From an uncultured Stenotrophomonas sp. (GTDB taxonomy: Bacteria > Pseudomonadota > Gammaproteobacteria > Xanthomonadales > Xanthomonadaceae), in the NCBI RefSeq assembly GCF_913778665.1, contig NZ_CAJYVQ010000008.1, positions 620,001-684,000 of the forward strand: a stretch of DNA of 64,000 nt, in the 5' to 3' direction. Position 1 is the first letter of the stretch; each line of letters starts with the position of its first letter. The notes beneath the pieces were generated by a model. It did not search any database, was not told the DNA's origin, and worked only from the letters and a program-made list of their open reading frames with translations. A program made the translations under genes and the position numbers. Positions 8,746-16,471 of the stretch are shown here, piece after piece.

Positions 8746-9540
8746 ATGAAACTGTTTGAGATCCTCCTGGTCGTGCTGACCCTGGCCTCGGGCCTGATCC
8801 TGCTTGCGGACAAGCTGTACCTCGCCAAGCGCCGCGCCCAGCGCGCGGGCCTGCTCGATTCTGAGCCGGTGCTGGTGGACTACTCGCGTGCGTTCTTTCC
8901 GGTGCTGGCGATCGTGCTGATCGTGCGCAGCTTCATCGCCGAGCCGTACAAGATCCCCTCCAGCTCGATGATGCCGAACCTGCTGATCGGCGATTTCATC
9001 CTGGTCAACAAGTTCTCCTATGGCCTGCGCCTGCCGATCAGCAACACCAAGATCGTGCCGTTCGGCGAGCCCTCGCGTGGCGACGTGGTGGTGTTCCACT
9101 TCCCCGGCCACAGCGACAACGACCCGGCCAAGGGTGAGAACTTCATCAAGCGCGTGATCGGCGTGCCGGGTGACACCGTGGTCTTCGAAGGCGACAGCGT
9201 GACCCTCAACGGCGAGCCGCTGAAGTACGACAACAAGGGCATCTACGCAGGCCACAAGGGCCAGGGCGAGGGCGCCAACCTGCTGGTCGAGCACCTGCCG
9301 GGCCGCACCCACACCGTGCTGGAGACCGATTACCCGCGTGGCCAGGGCCAGTGGACCGTGCCGGCCGGCAAGTATCTGGTGATGGGCGACAACCGCGACA
9401 ACAGTGACGACGGCCGCTTCTGGGGCCTGCTGCCGGAAGAGAACCTGCGCGGCAAGGCGTTCCTGATCTGGCTGAACTGCCAGGGCTGGTTCTGCAAGGA
9501 TGGCTTCGAGCCGTCGCGGATCGGCTCGAGCATCAACTGA
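8746..9540 (+). CDS. lepB: Signal peptidase I
   Basis: The 264-residue inner-membrane peptidase removes signal peptides from exported preproteins. It has an N-terminal membrane segment, a second hydrophobic segment near 45-60, the catalytic serine block IPSSSMMPNLLIGDFI, the lysine block FIKRVIGVPGD and the terminal GDNRDNSDDGRFWG box. A hairpin with an 8-bp stem at 8698-8717 lies between lepA and this gene. Pairing with lepA is the classical order. Confidence 0.97.
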   Translation: MKLFEILLVVLTLASGLILLADKLYLAKRRAQRAGLLDSEPVLVDYSRAFFPVLAIVLIVRSFIAEPYKIPSSSMMPNLLIGDFILVNKFSYGLRLPISNTKIVPFGEPSRGDVVVFHFPGHSDNDPAKGENFIKRVIGVPGDTVVFEGDSVTLNGEPLKYDNKGIYAGHKGQGEGANLLVEHLPGRTHTVLETDYPRGQGQWTVPAGKYLVMGDNRDNSDDGRFWGLLPEENLRGKAFLIWLNCQGWFCKDGFEPSRIGSSIN

Positions 9541-9592
9541 CCGGGCTTCAACTGAGTACCTTCACATCCAACGCGTATCTGGGGAGAACGCA

Positions 9593-9976
9593 ATGAAGAC
9601 GATGAACACGCAGCGCGGCATGACCCTGACCTCGTTCCTGACGGTCCTGATCGTGGTCGGTTTCTTCCTGTACATCGGCATGAAGCTGTTCCCGATGTAC
9701 CAGGAGTACTACGCGGTGCGCTCTGCGATGAAGAGCCTGGCCAACGAGCCGGGTGTGGGCAGCATGGAGCCGGCCCGGATCCAGGACCTGTTCTTCAAAC
9801 GCCTGTACATCAACTACTCGGAAAACGTGAAGCCGGCCGACGTGAAGTTCGATCGTCGCGACAATGGCTGGACCCTCAAGGTCAACTACGAAGTGCGTCG
9901 CCCGCTGATCGGCAACCTCGACGTGGTTGGCAAATTCGATTCCTCCCAGGACCTGACTCGAAGCGGTGCCGAATAA
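9593..9976 (+). CDS. DUF4845 membrane protein
   Basis: This 127-residue protein begins [16 protein letters not shown], with one N-terminal transmembrane helix (about 13-32) that resembles a pilin-like leader. The rest is a small soluble domain ending in [13 protein letters not shown]. An upstream in-frame start at 9500 lies inside lepB; ATG 9593 follows GGGGAGAACGCA and is preferred. The family has no known biochemical role, but it sits conservatively between lepB and rnc in this group. It overlaps rnc by 11 bp. Confidence 0.88.
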   Translation: MKTMNTQRGMTLTSFLTVLIVVGFFLYIGMKLFPMYQEYYAVRSAMKSLANEPGVGSMEPARIQDLFFKRLYINYSENVKPADVKFDRRDNGWTLKVNYEVRRPLIGNLDVVGKFDSSQDLTRSGAE

Positions 9977-10646
9977 ACCTTTCCAACGTGGTGACCTGAT
10001 CGGTCATCCTTTCCGCGATGAGGCCCTGCTCAGGCAGGCGCTGACCCATCGCAGTGCCGGTGCGCCCCACAACGAACGCCTGGAGTTCCTGGGCGACAGC
10101 ATCGTCAACATGATGGCCGCCGAGGCGCTGTACCGGCGCTGGCCCAAGGCCGACGAGGGCGCGATGACCCGTGCCCGCGCCGAACTGGTGCGCGAAGGCG
10201 CGCTGGCGGTGATCGCACGGACCCTGCAGCTGGGCGACCGCCTGACCCTGGGGCCGGGTGAAATGAAGTCCGGCGGCCATCGCCGCGACTCGATCCTGGC
10301 CGACGCGCTGGAGGCCGTGGTGGCCGCGATTTTCCTGGACGCCGGCTTCGATGCCTGCCAGGCGGTGGTGCTGCCCTGGTTCAGCGCTTCGATCGAGGCG
10401 CTGCCGGCCTCAGGCCGCCCCGAGAAGGACCCCAAGACCCGCCTGCAGGAATGGCTGCAGGCCCGGCAGAAGGCGTTGCCGCAATACGAACTGGTGTCAG
10501 AATCCGGTGACGACCACGCCAAACACTTCCGGGTACGCTGCAATGTAGCCGACCCGGCCGTCAGCACCGAGGGCGAAGGCGCCTCGCGGCGGCTTGCCGA
10601 ACAACAGGCGGCTGCGGCCGTCCTAGAACAACTGGATTCCAAGTGA
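9966..10646 (+). CDS. rnc: Ribonuclease III
   Basis: The 226-residue double-strand RNA endonuclease processes rRNA precursors and some mRNAs. The signature [15 protein letters not shown] carries the metal-binding acidic residues, with a second acidic cluster in [23 protein letters not shown] double-stranded RNA-binding domain occupies the last 70 or so residues. The start is GTG (GTGCCGAATAAA) inside the end of the preceding gene. The stop overlaps the era start (GTGA). Confidence 0.97.
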   Translation: MPNKPFQRGDLIGHPFRDEALLRQALTHRSAGAPHNERLEFLGDSIVNMMAAEALYRRWPKADEGAMTRARAELVREGALAVIARTLQLGDRLTLGPGEMKSGGHRRDSILADALEAVVAAIFLDAGFDACQAVVLPWFSASIEALPASGRPEKDPKTRLQEWLQARQKALPQYELVSESGDDHAKHFRVRCNVADPAVSTEGEGASRRLAEQQAAAAVLEQLDSK

Positions 10647-11539
10647 GCGAACAAACTCCCCATCATTGCGGCAGCGTGGCCGTCATCGGCCGCCCGAACG
10701 TGGGCAAGTCGACCCTGACCAATGCCCTGGTCGGCGCCAAGGTCAGCATCGTTTCCAACCGCCCGCAGACCACGCGTCATCGCCTGCTGGGCATCGCCAC
10801 CTACCCGGAAGGCCAGCTGGTGCTGGTCGACACTCCCGGCCTGCACAAGGTGCAGAAGCGGGCGATGAACCGGGTGATGAACCGCGCCGCGCGCGGCTCG
10901 CTGGAGGGCGTCGACGCCGGCCTTCTGGTGATCGAAGCCGGTCGCTGGGACGAAGAAGACAGCCTGGCCTTCAATGTGCTGCGCGACGCCGGCATCCCGG
11001 TGGTGCTGGTGGTCAACAAGATCGATCGCTTGAAGGAAAAGGGCGCACTGCTGCCGTTCCTGCAGCAGGTGACCGAGGGCCGCGATTTCGCCGCCGTGCA
11101 CCCGATCTCCGCGCAGAAGCGCAACGGCCTGGAAGCGCTGGTGCGCGACGTGCTGAAGCTGCTGCCGGAAGCCCCGCCGATGTTCGGCGAGGACGAGATC
11201 ACCGATCGCAGCCAGCGGTTCCTGGCCGGTGAACTGGTACGCGAGCAGCTGATGCGCCAGCTTGGAGAAGAGCTGCCGTATGCCACCACCGTGGAGATCG
11301 AGCGCTTCACCGAAGACGGCAACCTGCTGCGCATCGGTGCGGTGATCTGGGTCGAGCGCGAAGGCCAGAAGGCCATCGTGATCGGCAAGGGGGGGGCCCG
11401 CCTGAAGGAGATCGGTGCCAAGTCGCGCCTGCAGATGGAGCGCCTGTTCGGGGCCAAGGTGTTCCTTGAGACCTGGGTGCGCGTGCGCGAAGGCTGGTCC
11501 GACGACGAGGCCGCACTGAAGGCCTTCGGTTACGAGTAA
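10643..11539 (+). CDS. era: GTPase Era
   Basis: The 298-residue GTPase binds 16S rRNA and couples 30S maturation to growth. It has G1 GRPNVGKST (16-24), G3 DTPGLHK, G4 NKID, and a C-terminal KH domain with [12 protein letters not shown]. The GTG start lies within the rnc stop overlap, so translation is coupled. It is followed by recO after 18 bp, the standard order. Confidence 0.98.
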   Translation: MSEQTPHHCGSVAVIGRPNVGKSTLTNALVGAKVSIVSNRPQTTRHRLLGIATYPEGQLVLVDTPGLHKVQKRAMNRVMNRAARGSLEGVDAGLLVIEAGRWDEEDSLAFNVLRDAGIPVVLVVNKIDRLKEKGALLPFLQQVTEGRDFAAVHPISAQKRNGLEALVRDVLKLLPEAPPMFGEDEITDRSQRFLAGELVREQLMRQLGEELPYATTVEIERFTEDGNLLRIGAVIWVEREGQKAIVIGKGGARLKEIGAKSRLQMERLFGAKVFLETWVRVREGWSDDEAALKAFGYE

Positions 11540-11557
11540 GCCAACGCGGTCGCTTCG

Positions 11558-12277
11558 ATGATGATCGAGGACGACACCGGCTTCGTGCTGCATGCACGGG
11601 CCTACCGCGAGACCAGCCTGCTGGTCGAGGTGTTGAGCGCGCAGCATGGCCGCATCGGCCTGCTCGCGCGTGGTGTGTCAACGGCGAAGGGGCAGGTGCT
11701 GCGCGCCGCCCTGCAGCCGTTGCAGTGGATCCGCTTCAGTGCCCTGCAGCGCGGTGAGCTGGCCCAGCTGCGCGGCGCCGAGGCGCTGGATGCGGCGCCG
11801 CGGCTGGTCGGCCAGGCGATGCTGGCTGGTTTCTACCTGAGTGAGCTGACCCTGCGCCTGGCGCCGCGCCAGGACCCGCTGCCGGAGCTGTACCTGGCCT
11901 ATGGTGAGGCGCGCGCGCGGTTGGCGGTGGGCGCGGGCCTGGCCTGGACCCTGCGCCGTTTCGAGCGTGAACTGCTGTCCGCGCTGGGCCTGGGCTTCGA
12001 GCTGGACAGCGCCAGCGATGGCCAGCCGATCGACCCGGCTGCGCGTTACGAACTGGACCCGCAGGAAGGCGCGCAACGGCTGCTGAGTGAGCGCGGCGGC
12101 GAACGCCGGGCAGCCGCCACCGGTTCGGCATTGTTGGCGCTGGCCGCCGATGAAGAACCCAACGCGGCCGACCTGGCCAGCCTGCGCCTGCCGATGCGGC
12201 GGGTGCTGGCCCATCACCTGGGCTCGCGCGGCCTGAAATCCTGGGAACTGCTCGAGCAGCTGGCACCCCGACGGTAG
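11558..12277 (+). CDS. recO: DNA repair protein RecO
   Basis: The 239-residue recombination mediator loads RecA with RecR in the RecF pathway. The N-terminal OB fold is recognisable in [28 protein letters not shown] (residues 6-33), including the typical YRE-S--V pattern. The usual RecO zinc cysteines are not evident in the C-terminal half. That is common in proteobacterial RecO. It ends the lepA-recO series and is convergent with the gene at 12819-13547. Confidence 0.94.
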   Translation: MMIEDDTGFVLHARAYRETSLLVEVLSAQHGRIGLLARGVSTAKGQVLRAALQPLQWIRFSALQRGELAQLRGAEALDAAPRLVGQAMLAGFYLSELTLRLAPRQDPLPELYLAYGEARARLAVGAGLAWTLRRFERELLSALGLGFELDSASDGQPIDPAARYELDPQEGAQRLLSERGGERRAAATGSALLALAADEEPNAADLASLRLPMRRVLAHHLGSRGLKSWELLEQLAPRR

Positions 12278-12292
12278 GGTGTTTGGAAGGGC

Positions 12293-12510
12293 TTGCAGCC
12301 CTGCACCTGCCGAAGCCGAAGCCGAATCAACGTCAACGCCAACGTCAACGGCAAAAGCTGGCTATCCGTGGGTAGGCGGGGTGGGTCCGGTTGCGGGAGA
12401 CGCCGTAAACCCGTCCTTGGGGGCTTGGCCGCGGCATCCATGCCGCGGACACTCCCGCAACCGGACCCACCCCGCCTTTGACAGTGTTCCGCGAGCTGTC
12501 GGAACGGCGT
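12293..12510 (+). repeat. Composite hairpin element E3 (plus orientation)
   Basis: In order the element has a leader (TTGCAGCCCTGCACCTGC, about 12294-12310), a low-complexity tract of CAACG-type words (about 12327-12356), CCGTGGGTAGGC, and a perfect 25-bp stem (12375-12399 with 12452-12476). The stem encloses ACGCCGTAAACCC, GGGGGCTTGG and the inner hairpin CCGCGGC-ATCCAT-GCCGCGG. The tail TTGACAGTGTTCCGCGAGCTG follows at 12477-12497. The copy at 40683-40864 is nearly identical but inverted. Together with the next elements it fills the 541-bp gap between recO and the response-regulator gene. Confidence 0.85.
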
Positions 12511-12551
12511 GGAGTCGGATCCGTTTTCCGCAGGAAAACGGATCCGACTCC
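12511..12551. repeat. 41-bp palindrome with 19-bp arms
   Basis: GGAGTCGGATCCGTTTTCC (12511-12529) and its exact complement (12533-12551) are separated by only 3 nt. The GTCGGATCC word recurs in palindromes at 16337-16358 and, diverged, at 53911-53950. It could form a cruciform or act as a two-way terminator; its role is unknown. Confidence 0.8.
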
Positions 12552-12580
12552 AGATTGATTTCGATATCTGACAGAAATTC

Positions 12581-12603
12581 ATCCACGCATGGCGTGGATC
12601 TAC
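12581..12603 (-). repeat. SMAG-type REP palindrome
   Basis: Read on the minus strand it starts GTAGATCCACG and folds back with CGTGGAT across a short loop. The GTAG head plus palindrome is the layout of the REP family known from Stenotrophomonas. It lies between elements E3 and E4. Confidence 0.8.
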
Positions 12604-12814
12604 CCGATCGCGGGAAACTGTCAGAGGTGGGGCGGTGTCGGAGGGCGGGGTGTCAGCCGCATGGATGCGGCTGCCAAGCCCCATGGATGGGTTCACGGCG
12701 TCCCGGCCCTTCGACACCGCCCCGCCAACCCACGGAATGCCAGCTTTTGCTTTTGCTTTTGCTGTCGCCTTGGTTTGAAGCCTCGGCAGGTGCAGGGCGC
12801 AGCCCTGCCGGACA
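12604..12814 (-). repeat. Composite hairpin element E4 (minus orientation)
   Basis: On the minus strand it shows the leader (GCAGGGCTGCGCCCTGCACC, from 12808), a CAAAAG-rich tract (about 12741-12765), CCGTGGGTTGGC, then the arms at about 12705-12726 and 12626-12646, which pair with minor mismatches. The core has the GACGCCGTGAACCC word and the inner hairpin AGCCGC-ATCCAT-GCGGCT (12655-12672). The tail CTGACAGTTTCCCGCGAT lies at 12607-12624. Tail-to-tail with E3. Its leader ends 11 bp before the stop codon of the neighbouring minus-strand gene. Confidence 0.82.
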
Positions 12815-12818
12815 CCCC

Positions 12819-13547
12819 TCAATGCAGCAGGGCAGCGACCGCTTCGCGGAAACCCGCCTGGGCCTGCCCGGACTCCGGCGCGTGATGCAGCTGGCGCACC
12901 GCACGGCCCAGCCGTGCCGCGCCGACGAAGCCACAACTGGCCTGTAGCCGGTGCAACTGGCTGCGCAGCTGGCGCTCGTCGTGCTCGTCCACGGCCTGTT
13001 CGACCGCGTCGCGTACGCCCGGCAGCTCGGCCAGGAACAGCTCGCGCAGGGCGATCAGGTGGTTGCGTTGGCCATTGAGCGCAGCCAGTGCCGCTGTTTC
13101 ATCCCAGTCCTGCACCTGCAGTTCGACCGCTGCCGGCACCTGCGCCATGAAGATTTCGGCCGGGCTGTTCACCAGCGCGCGGCGGACTGCCTTCAGCAGC
13201 TGGTCACGGCCCAGCGGCTTGACCAGGGTGTCGTTGAAACCGGCTTCACGCAGCCGGGCATGAATGGAGGTATCGCCGTCGGCGGTATGCGCCAGGGCGG
13301 GGGTATCGGGGTGTGAACGGCGCAGTTCGCGCAGCAGCTGCGCGCCGTTGCCATCGGGCAGATTGACGTCGATCAGCCACAGATCATGCGCACCGGGCTC
13401 GGCACTGGCCAGCGCACTGGCCAGCGAATCGGCGGTGTCCACATCTGCTGGTAACGTTTCCAGCGCCGCTTTGAAAAAACCGCGGCTGATGATGTCGTCC
13501 TCGACAAGCAGGAAGCGGGGCCGGCTGGTCCGCGGGGTCATCTGCAT
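12819..13547 (-). CDS. Response regulator with C-terminal HPt domain
   Basis: The protein has 242 residues from ATG 13547 (MQMTPRTSRP), chosen because GGAGG lies 8 nt upstream; longer in-frame starts exist. The N-terminal receiver domain has the acidic pair in LLVEDD, the phospho-acceptor Asp in LWLIDVNLPDGNG and the conserved Lys in TLVKPLG. The C-terminal domain is a histidine phosphotransfer module, with the phospho-His in LHRLQASCGFVGAARLGRAV. No kinase or DNA-binding output domain is present, so it is probably an intermediate in a multistep phosphorelay whose partners are encoded elsewhere. It is divergent from rlmD. Confidence 0.85.
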   Translation of the reverse strand: MQMTPRTSRPRFLLVEDDIISRGFFKAALETLPADVDTADSLASALASAEPGAHDLWLIDVNLPDGNGAQLLRELRRSHPDTPALAHTADGDTSIHARLREAGFNDTLVKPLGRDQLLKAVRRALVNSPAEIFMAQVPAAVELQVQDWDETAALAALNGQRNHLIALRELFLAELPGVRDAVEQAVDEHDERQLRSQLHRLQASCGFVGAARLGRAVRQLHHAPESGQAQAGFREAVAALLH

Positions 13548-13674
13548 CAGGGCTGCCTCCATGTCAGCTGGTCCAATCATCAAGCACGACGGCGGCGGGC
13601 GCAAGCGGGTCCGGACCCTGCCGGTCAGGATCTGCGACAATACGCCCCCATTTTTGCCCGCAGCCTGTTGCCAC

Positions 13675-15009
13675 GTGGCCCGAACCCGCTCCCGCATCGA
13701 CCGTACCCCGTTCCAGACCGAGATCCTCGACCTCAGCCATGATGGTCGCGGCGTCGCTCGCCGAGAAGGCGAGGGCGGCAAGGTCACCTTCATCAGCGGC
13801 GCCCTGCCGGGCGAGGTGGTGATGGCCGAACAGACTGCCCGCAGCCGCCATTTCGATGAAGCGCGCACGGTGCAGGTGCTGCAGGCCTCGCCGCAGCGGG
13901 TGACGCCGAAGTGCCCGCACTTCGGCACCTGCGCCGGCTGCGTGCTGCAGCACCTGGACGAAGACCAGCAGATCGTCGCCAAGCAGCGCGTACTGATGGA
14001 CAACCTGGAGCGCATCGGCCACGTGAAGCCGGGCACGGTGCTGCCGCCTCTGGTCGGCGAGAGCTGGGGCTACCGCCGCAAGGGCCGCTTTTCGGTGCGC
14101 CGGGTCGAGAAGAAGGGCAAGACCCTGGTCGGTTTCCGTGAACAGGACCCGCGTTTCGTCGCCGATCTCAGCCAATGCCTGACCGTGATCCCCGAAATCG
14201 GCACCAAGGTCGAGGCGCTGTCCCTGTTCATCGAGTCGCTCGATGGCAAGCGCGATATTCCGCAGATCGAGTTCATCGCCGGCGATCAGGCGGTGGTGCT
14301 GACCGTGCGCCACCTGCAGCCGCTCAGCGATGCCGACCGTGCCGCCTGGGCTGCCTTTGGCCAGCAGCATGGTTTCGTGATCTACCTGCAGTCCGGTGGC
14401 GTGGATACCGTGCAGCCCCTGGACGGGCAGGGCGTGCCGCTGTCCTTCCGGCTGGCGCCGTGGGACGTCGAACTGGCGTTCCGTCCGCTGGACTTCATCC
14501 AGGTCAACGCCAAGCTCAACGAGAAGATGATCGCCCACGCCCTGGACCTGCTGGAGCCGGGTGAGGACGAGCGCGTGCTGGACCTGTTCTGCGGCCTGGG
14601 CAACTTCACCCTGCCGCTGGCCCGCCGCGTGCGTGAAGTGGTCGGCGTGGAAGGCGATGCAGGCCTGGTCGCCCGTGCCCGCGAGAATGCCGATCGCAAT
14701 GGCCTGGCCAACGCGCAGTTCTTCAGCGCCGACCTGACCCAGGACCAGCGCAGCACTGCGTGGATGCGCCAGGGTTTCGACAAGCTGCTGCTGGACCCGC
14801 CGCGCTCGGGCGCGATCGAAGTGCTGCAGCAGCTGCCGCTGAAGCAGTTCAAGCGGATTGTGTACGTCAGCTGCCACCCGGGCTCGCTGGCGCGCGATGC
14901 TGGCTACCTGGTCAACGAGCAGGGCTTCACCCTGGTCAGTGCCGGTGCCATGGACATGTTCCCGCACACCGCGCATGTGGAAAGCATCGCGGTGTTCGAG
15001 AAGCGCTGA
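13675..15009 (+). CDS. rlmD: 23S rRNA (uracil-1939-C5)-methyltransferase RlmD
   Basis: The protein has 444 residues from GTG 13675 (VARTRSRIDRTPF), the normal RlmD length; upstream in-frame codons run into the divergent neighbour. An N-terminal TRAM domain covers about 10-60. The 4Fe-4S cluster cysteines are in CPHFGTCAGC plus a distant Cys in DLSQCLTV. The SAM-binding site is VLDLFCGLGNFTLPLA, and the methyl-transfer motifs are LLLDPPRSGA and YVSCHPGSLARD, with the catalytic cysteine. It methylates U1939 of 23S rRNA. Confidence 0.96.
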   Translation: MARTRSRIDRTPFQTEILDLSHDGRGVARREGEGGKVTFISGALPGEVVMAEQTARSRHFDEARTVQVLQASPQRVTPKCPHFGTCAGCVLQHLDEDQQIVAKQRVLMDNLERIGHVKPGTVLPPLVGESWGYRRKGRFSVRRVEKKGKTLVGFREQDPRFVADLSQCLTVIPEIGTKVEALSLFIESLDGKRDIPQIEFIAGDQAVVLTVRHLQPLSDADRAAWAAFGQQHGFVIYLQSGGVDTVQPLDGQGVPLSFRLAPWDVELAFRPLDFIQVNAKLNEKMIAHALDLLEPGEDERVLDLFCGLGNFTLPLARRVREVVGVEGDAGLVARARENADRNGLANAQFFSADLTQDQRSTAWMRQGFDKLLLDPPRSGAIEVLQQLPLKQFKRIVYVSCHPGSLARDAGYLVNEQGFTLVSAGAMDMFPHTAHVESIAVFEKR

Positions 15010-15018
15010 TCGCCTGTC

Positions 15019-15050
15019 ATGCCCATCGCGCATAATGGTGCGATGGGCAT
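15019..15050. promoter_or_regulatory. Inverted repeat burying the start codon of the CYTH gene
   Basis: ATGCCCATCGC (15019-15029) and GCGATGGGCAT (15040-15050) are exact complements with a 10-nt loop. The start codon ATG 15043 is inside the right arm. The loop contains CATAATG, which resembles a -10 box, so the repeat could equally be an operator at the promoter. A folded mRNA would hide the start. Confidence 0.5.
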
Positions 15051-15528
15051 CGAAATCGAACGCAAATTCCTCGTCAGCAGTGACGACTGGCGTGCCGCCG
15101 CGCACCGGGTGATCCCGATGGCGCAGGGCTATATCAACGACATGGGGGCGCTTGATCGCGGCACCCAGAACGCCTCGGTACGGGTGCGCATCGAGGGCGA
15201 CCACGCCGCGCTCAACCTGAAGTCGCGCACCATCGGCCACACCCGCCAGGAGTTCGACTACCCGATTCCGGTCGAGGACGCGCGGGCGCTGCTGGCGCTG
15301 TGCGTGGGCGGCCTGATCGACAAGCGCCGGCATCTGGTCGAGCACGCCGGGCTGACCTGGGAAGTGGATGAGTTCCTCGGCGACAACGCCGGCCTGGTGG
15401 TGGCCGAGGTCGAGCTGGACAGCGCTGACCAGGCCATCGACCTGCCGGACTGGGTCGGCGCCGAAGTCACCGACGACGCCCGCTACTACAACGTCGCCCT
15501 GGCCAATCACCCCTATTCACGCTGGTGA
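15043..15528 (+). CDS. CYTH domain protein (class IV adenylate cyclase / triphosphatase fold)
   Basis: The 161-residue protein begins MGIEIERKFLV, carrying the ExExK signature of CYTH proteins that bind triphosphates in a beta-barrel tunnel. Further charged strands are RVRIEGDHAALNLKSR, KRRHLVEHAGLTWEVDEFLG and VVAEVELDS. Bacterial single-domain members are mostly inorganic triphosphatases or of unknown substrate; only some make cAMP. An in-frame ATG at 15019 is possible, but 15043 matches the family start. An inverted repeat covers this start. Confidence 0.9.
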   Translation: MGIEIERKFLVSSDDWRAAAHRVIPMAQGYINDMGALDRGTQNASVRVRIEGDHAALNLKSRTIGHTRQEFDYPIPVEDARALLALCVGGLIDKRRHLVEHAGLTWEVDEFLGDNAGLVVAEVELDSADQAIDLPDWVGAEVTDDARYYNVALANHPYSRW

Positions 15529-15538
15529 ACCATCAGCA

Positions 15539-15585
15539 GGGGCGCAAAGGGGATTCGTTGGATCAGTCCCCTCCGCCCCTTTTTT
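15539..15585 (+). terminator. Rho-independent terminator after the CYTH gene
   Basis: GGGGCG and AGGGGA (15539-15553) pair with TCCCCT and CGCCCC (15567-15579), followed at once by six T residues. This is the clearest intrinsic terminator in the region. Confidence 0.85.
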
Positions 15586-15613
15586 CGGTGGCAGCGGTCC
15601 CCATGTCGTGCGC

Positions 15614-16309
15614 ATGAAGATCGATATCTACTCCGACGTGGTCTGCCCCTGGTGCTGGATTGGCAAGCATCGCTTCGAGCAGGGTGTGCAGTTGCTGGGC
15701 GCCGGTGCGCCTGAACTCGAGATCCAGTGGCAGCCGTTCCAGCTGGATCCGGATGCCGGGGACACCCCGGTGCCGCTGCGCGAGGCCTACGTGCGCAAGT
15801 TCGGCGGCGCCGAGCGCACCGAGCAGATCCTGGGACAGACCCAGACCACCGCGCGTGCCGAAGGCCTGCCGATGGACTTCAGCCGGGGCCAGGTGCGGGT
15901 GACAACGCTGCCGGCGCACCGGGTGTTGTGGCTGGCCGGCCAGCACGATGTACAGGACGCGGTGGGCGAGGCGTTGTTCCGCGCCCACTTCGAGCAGGGC
16001 CAGAACCTGGCCGACCCTGCAGTGCTGGTCAAGGCGGGCGTAGCCGGTGGCCTGGACGCCGGCGAGATCGCGCAGATGCTGGCCTCCGACCGTGGTCTGG
16101 CCGATGTTGAGGCCGCATTGGCGCAGGCCCATGCGCTGGGCATCTCCTCGGTGCCGACCTTTGTCATCGATGGGAAATGGGCCATTTCCGGGGCGCAGCC
16201 GCCGGAGGCGTTTGCCAACGCCCTGCGCCAGATCGCCGCCGAGCAGGGCGCGCTGGAGTCCCCGGCCGATAGCGACGAGGCCTGTGGCCCGGACGGCTGC
16301 AAGGTCTGA
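15614..16309 (+). CDS. DsbA family oxidoreductase (FrnE-like)
   Basis: The 231-residue thioredoxin-fold protein has the CPWC redox pair in DVVCPWCWIGKHRF and the cis-proline loop SSVPTFVIDGKWAISGAQPPE near the C-terminus. It has no signal peptide, so unlike DsbA itself it should be cytoplasmic. FrnE-like members take part in polyketide chemistry or oxidative-stress tolerance, and the substrate cannot be named. The last residues (ACGPDGCKV) add a second cysteine pair, which some family members use for a resolving role. ATG 15614 is preferred. Confidence 0.9.
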   Translation: MKIDIYSDVVCPWCWIGKHRFEQGVQLLGAGAPELEIQWQPFQLDPDAGDTPVPLREAYVRKFGGAERTEQILGQTQTTARAEGLPMDFSRGQVRVTTLPAHRVLWLAGQHDVQDAVGEALFRAHFEQGQNLADPAVLVKAGVAGGLDAGEIAQMLASDRGLADVEAALAQAHALGISSVPTFVIDGKWAISGAQPPEAFANALRQIAAEQGALESPADSDEACGPDGCKV

Positions 16310-16336
16310 GCCGGGCAGGGTGAGTGCCCCTGCGGC

Positions 16337-16358
16337 GATCCGACCCCGGGGTCGGATC
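16337..16358. repeat. 22-bp perfect palindrome (GTCGGATC type)
   Basis: GATCCGACCCC (16337-16347) is followed directly by its complement GGGGTCGGATC (16348-16358). It shares the GTCGGATC word with the palindromes at 12511-12551 and 53911-53950. It lies in the gap before nagZ. Confidence 0.65.
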
Positions 16359-16471
16359 CGCACTGCGGCGCTGACCCCGCACGTCCCTTCTACCTTGACC
16401 ACTGCGCCCGTCGGCCGGTTCTGCGACAATGCGGCACTGCGCCATGCGGGCGCGCGTTGTGGAGATCGACC

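Noticed and set aside
12293..12814. Composite elements as CRISPR or integron attC arrays
   Set aside because: There are no regularly spaced identical repeats with variable spacers, no cas or integrase genes, and the units are dispersed singly or in inverted pairs rather than in tandem.
12279..12947. Open frames across the repeat gap encoding phrases such as MDAAAKP and RLPQPDPPR
   Set aside because: The same phrases recur in every composite element, in several frames and both strands, because the repeat core is translated. They are not proteins. The same applies to frames at 367-912, 40378-41115, 40664-41569 and 57526-58020.
12819..14036. Reading the HPt regulator as a 405-residue protein
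   Set aside because: The upstream part is antisense to rlmD. A ribosome-binding site and the receiver-domain start support 13547.
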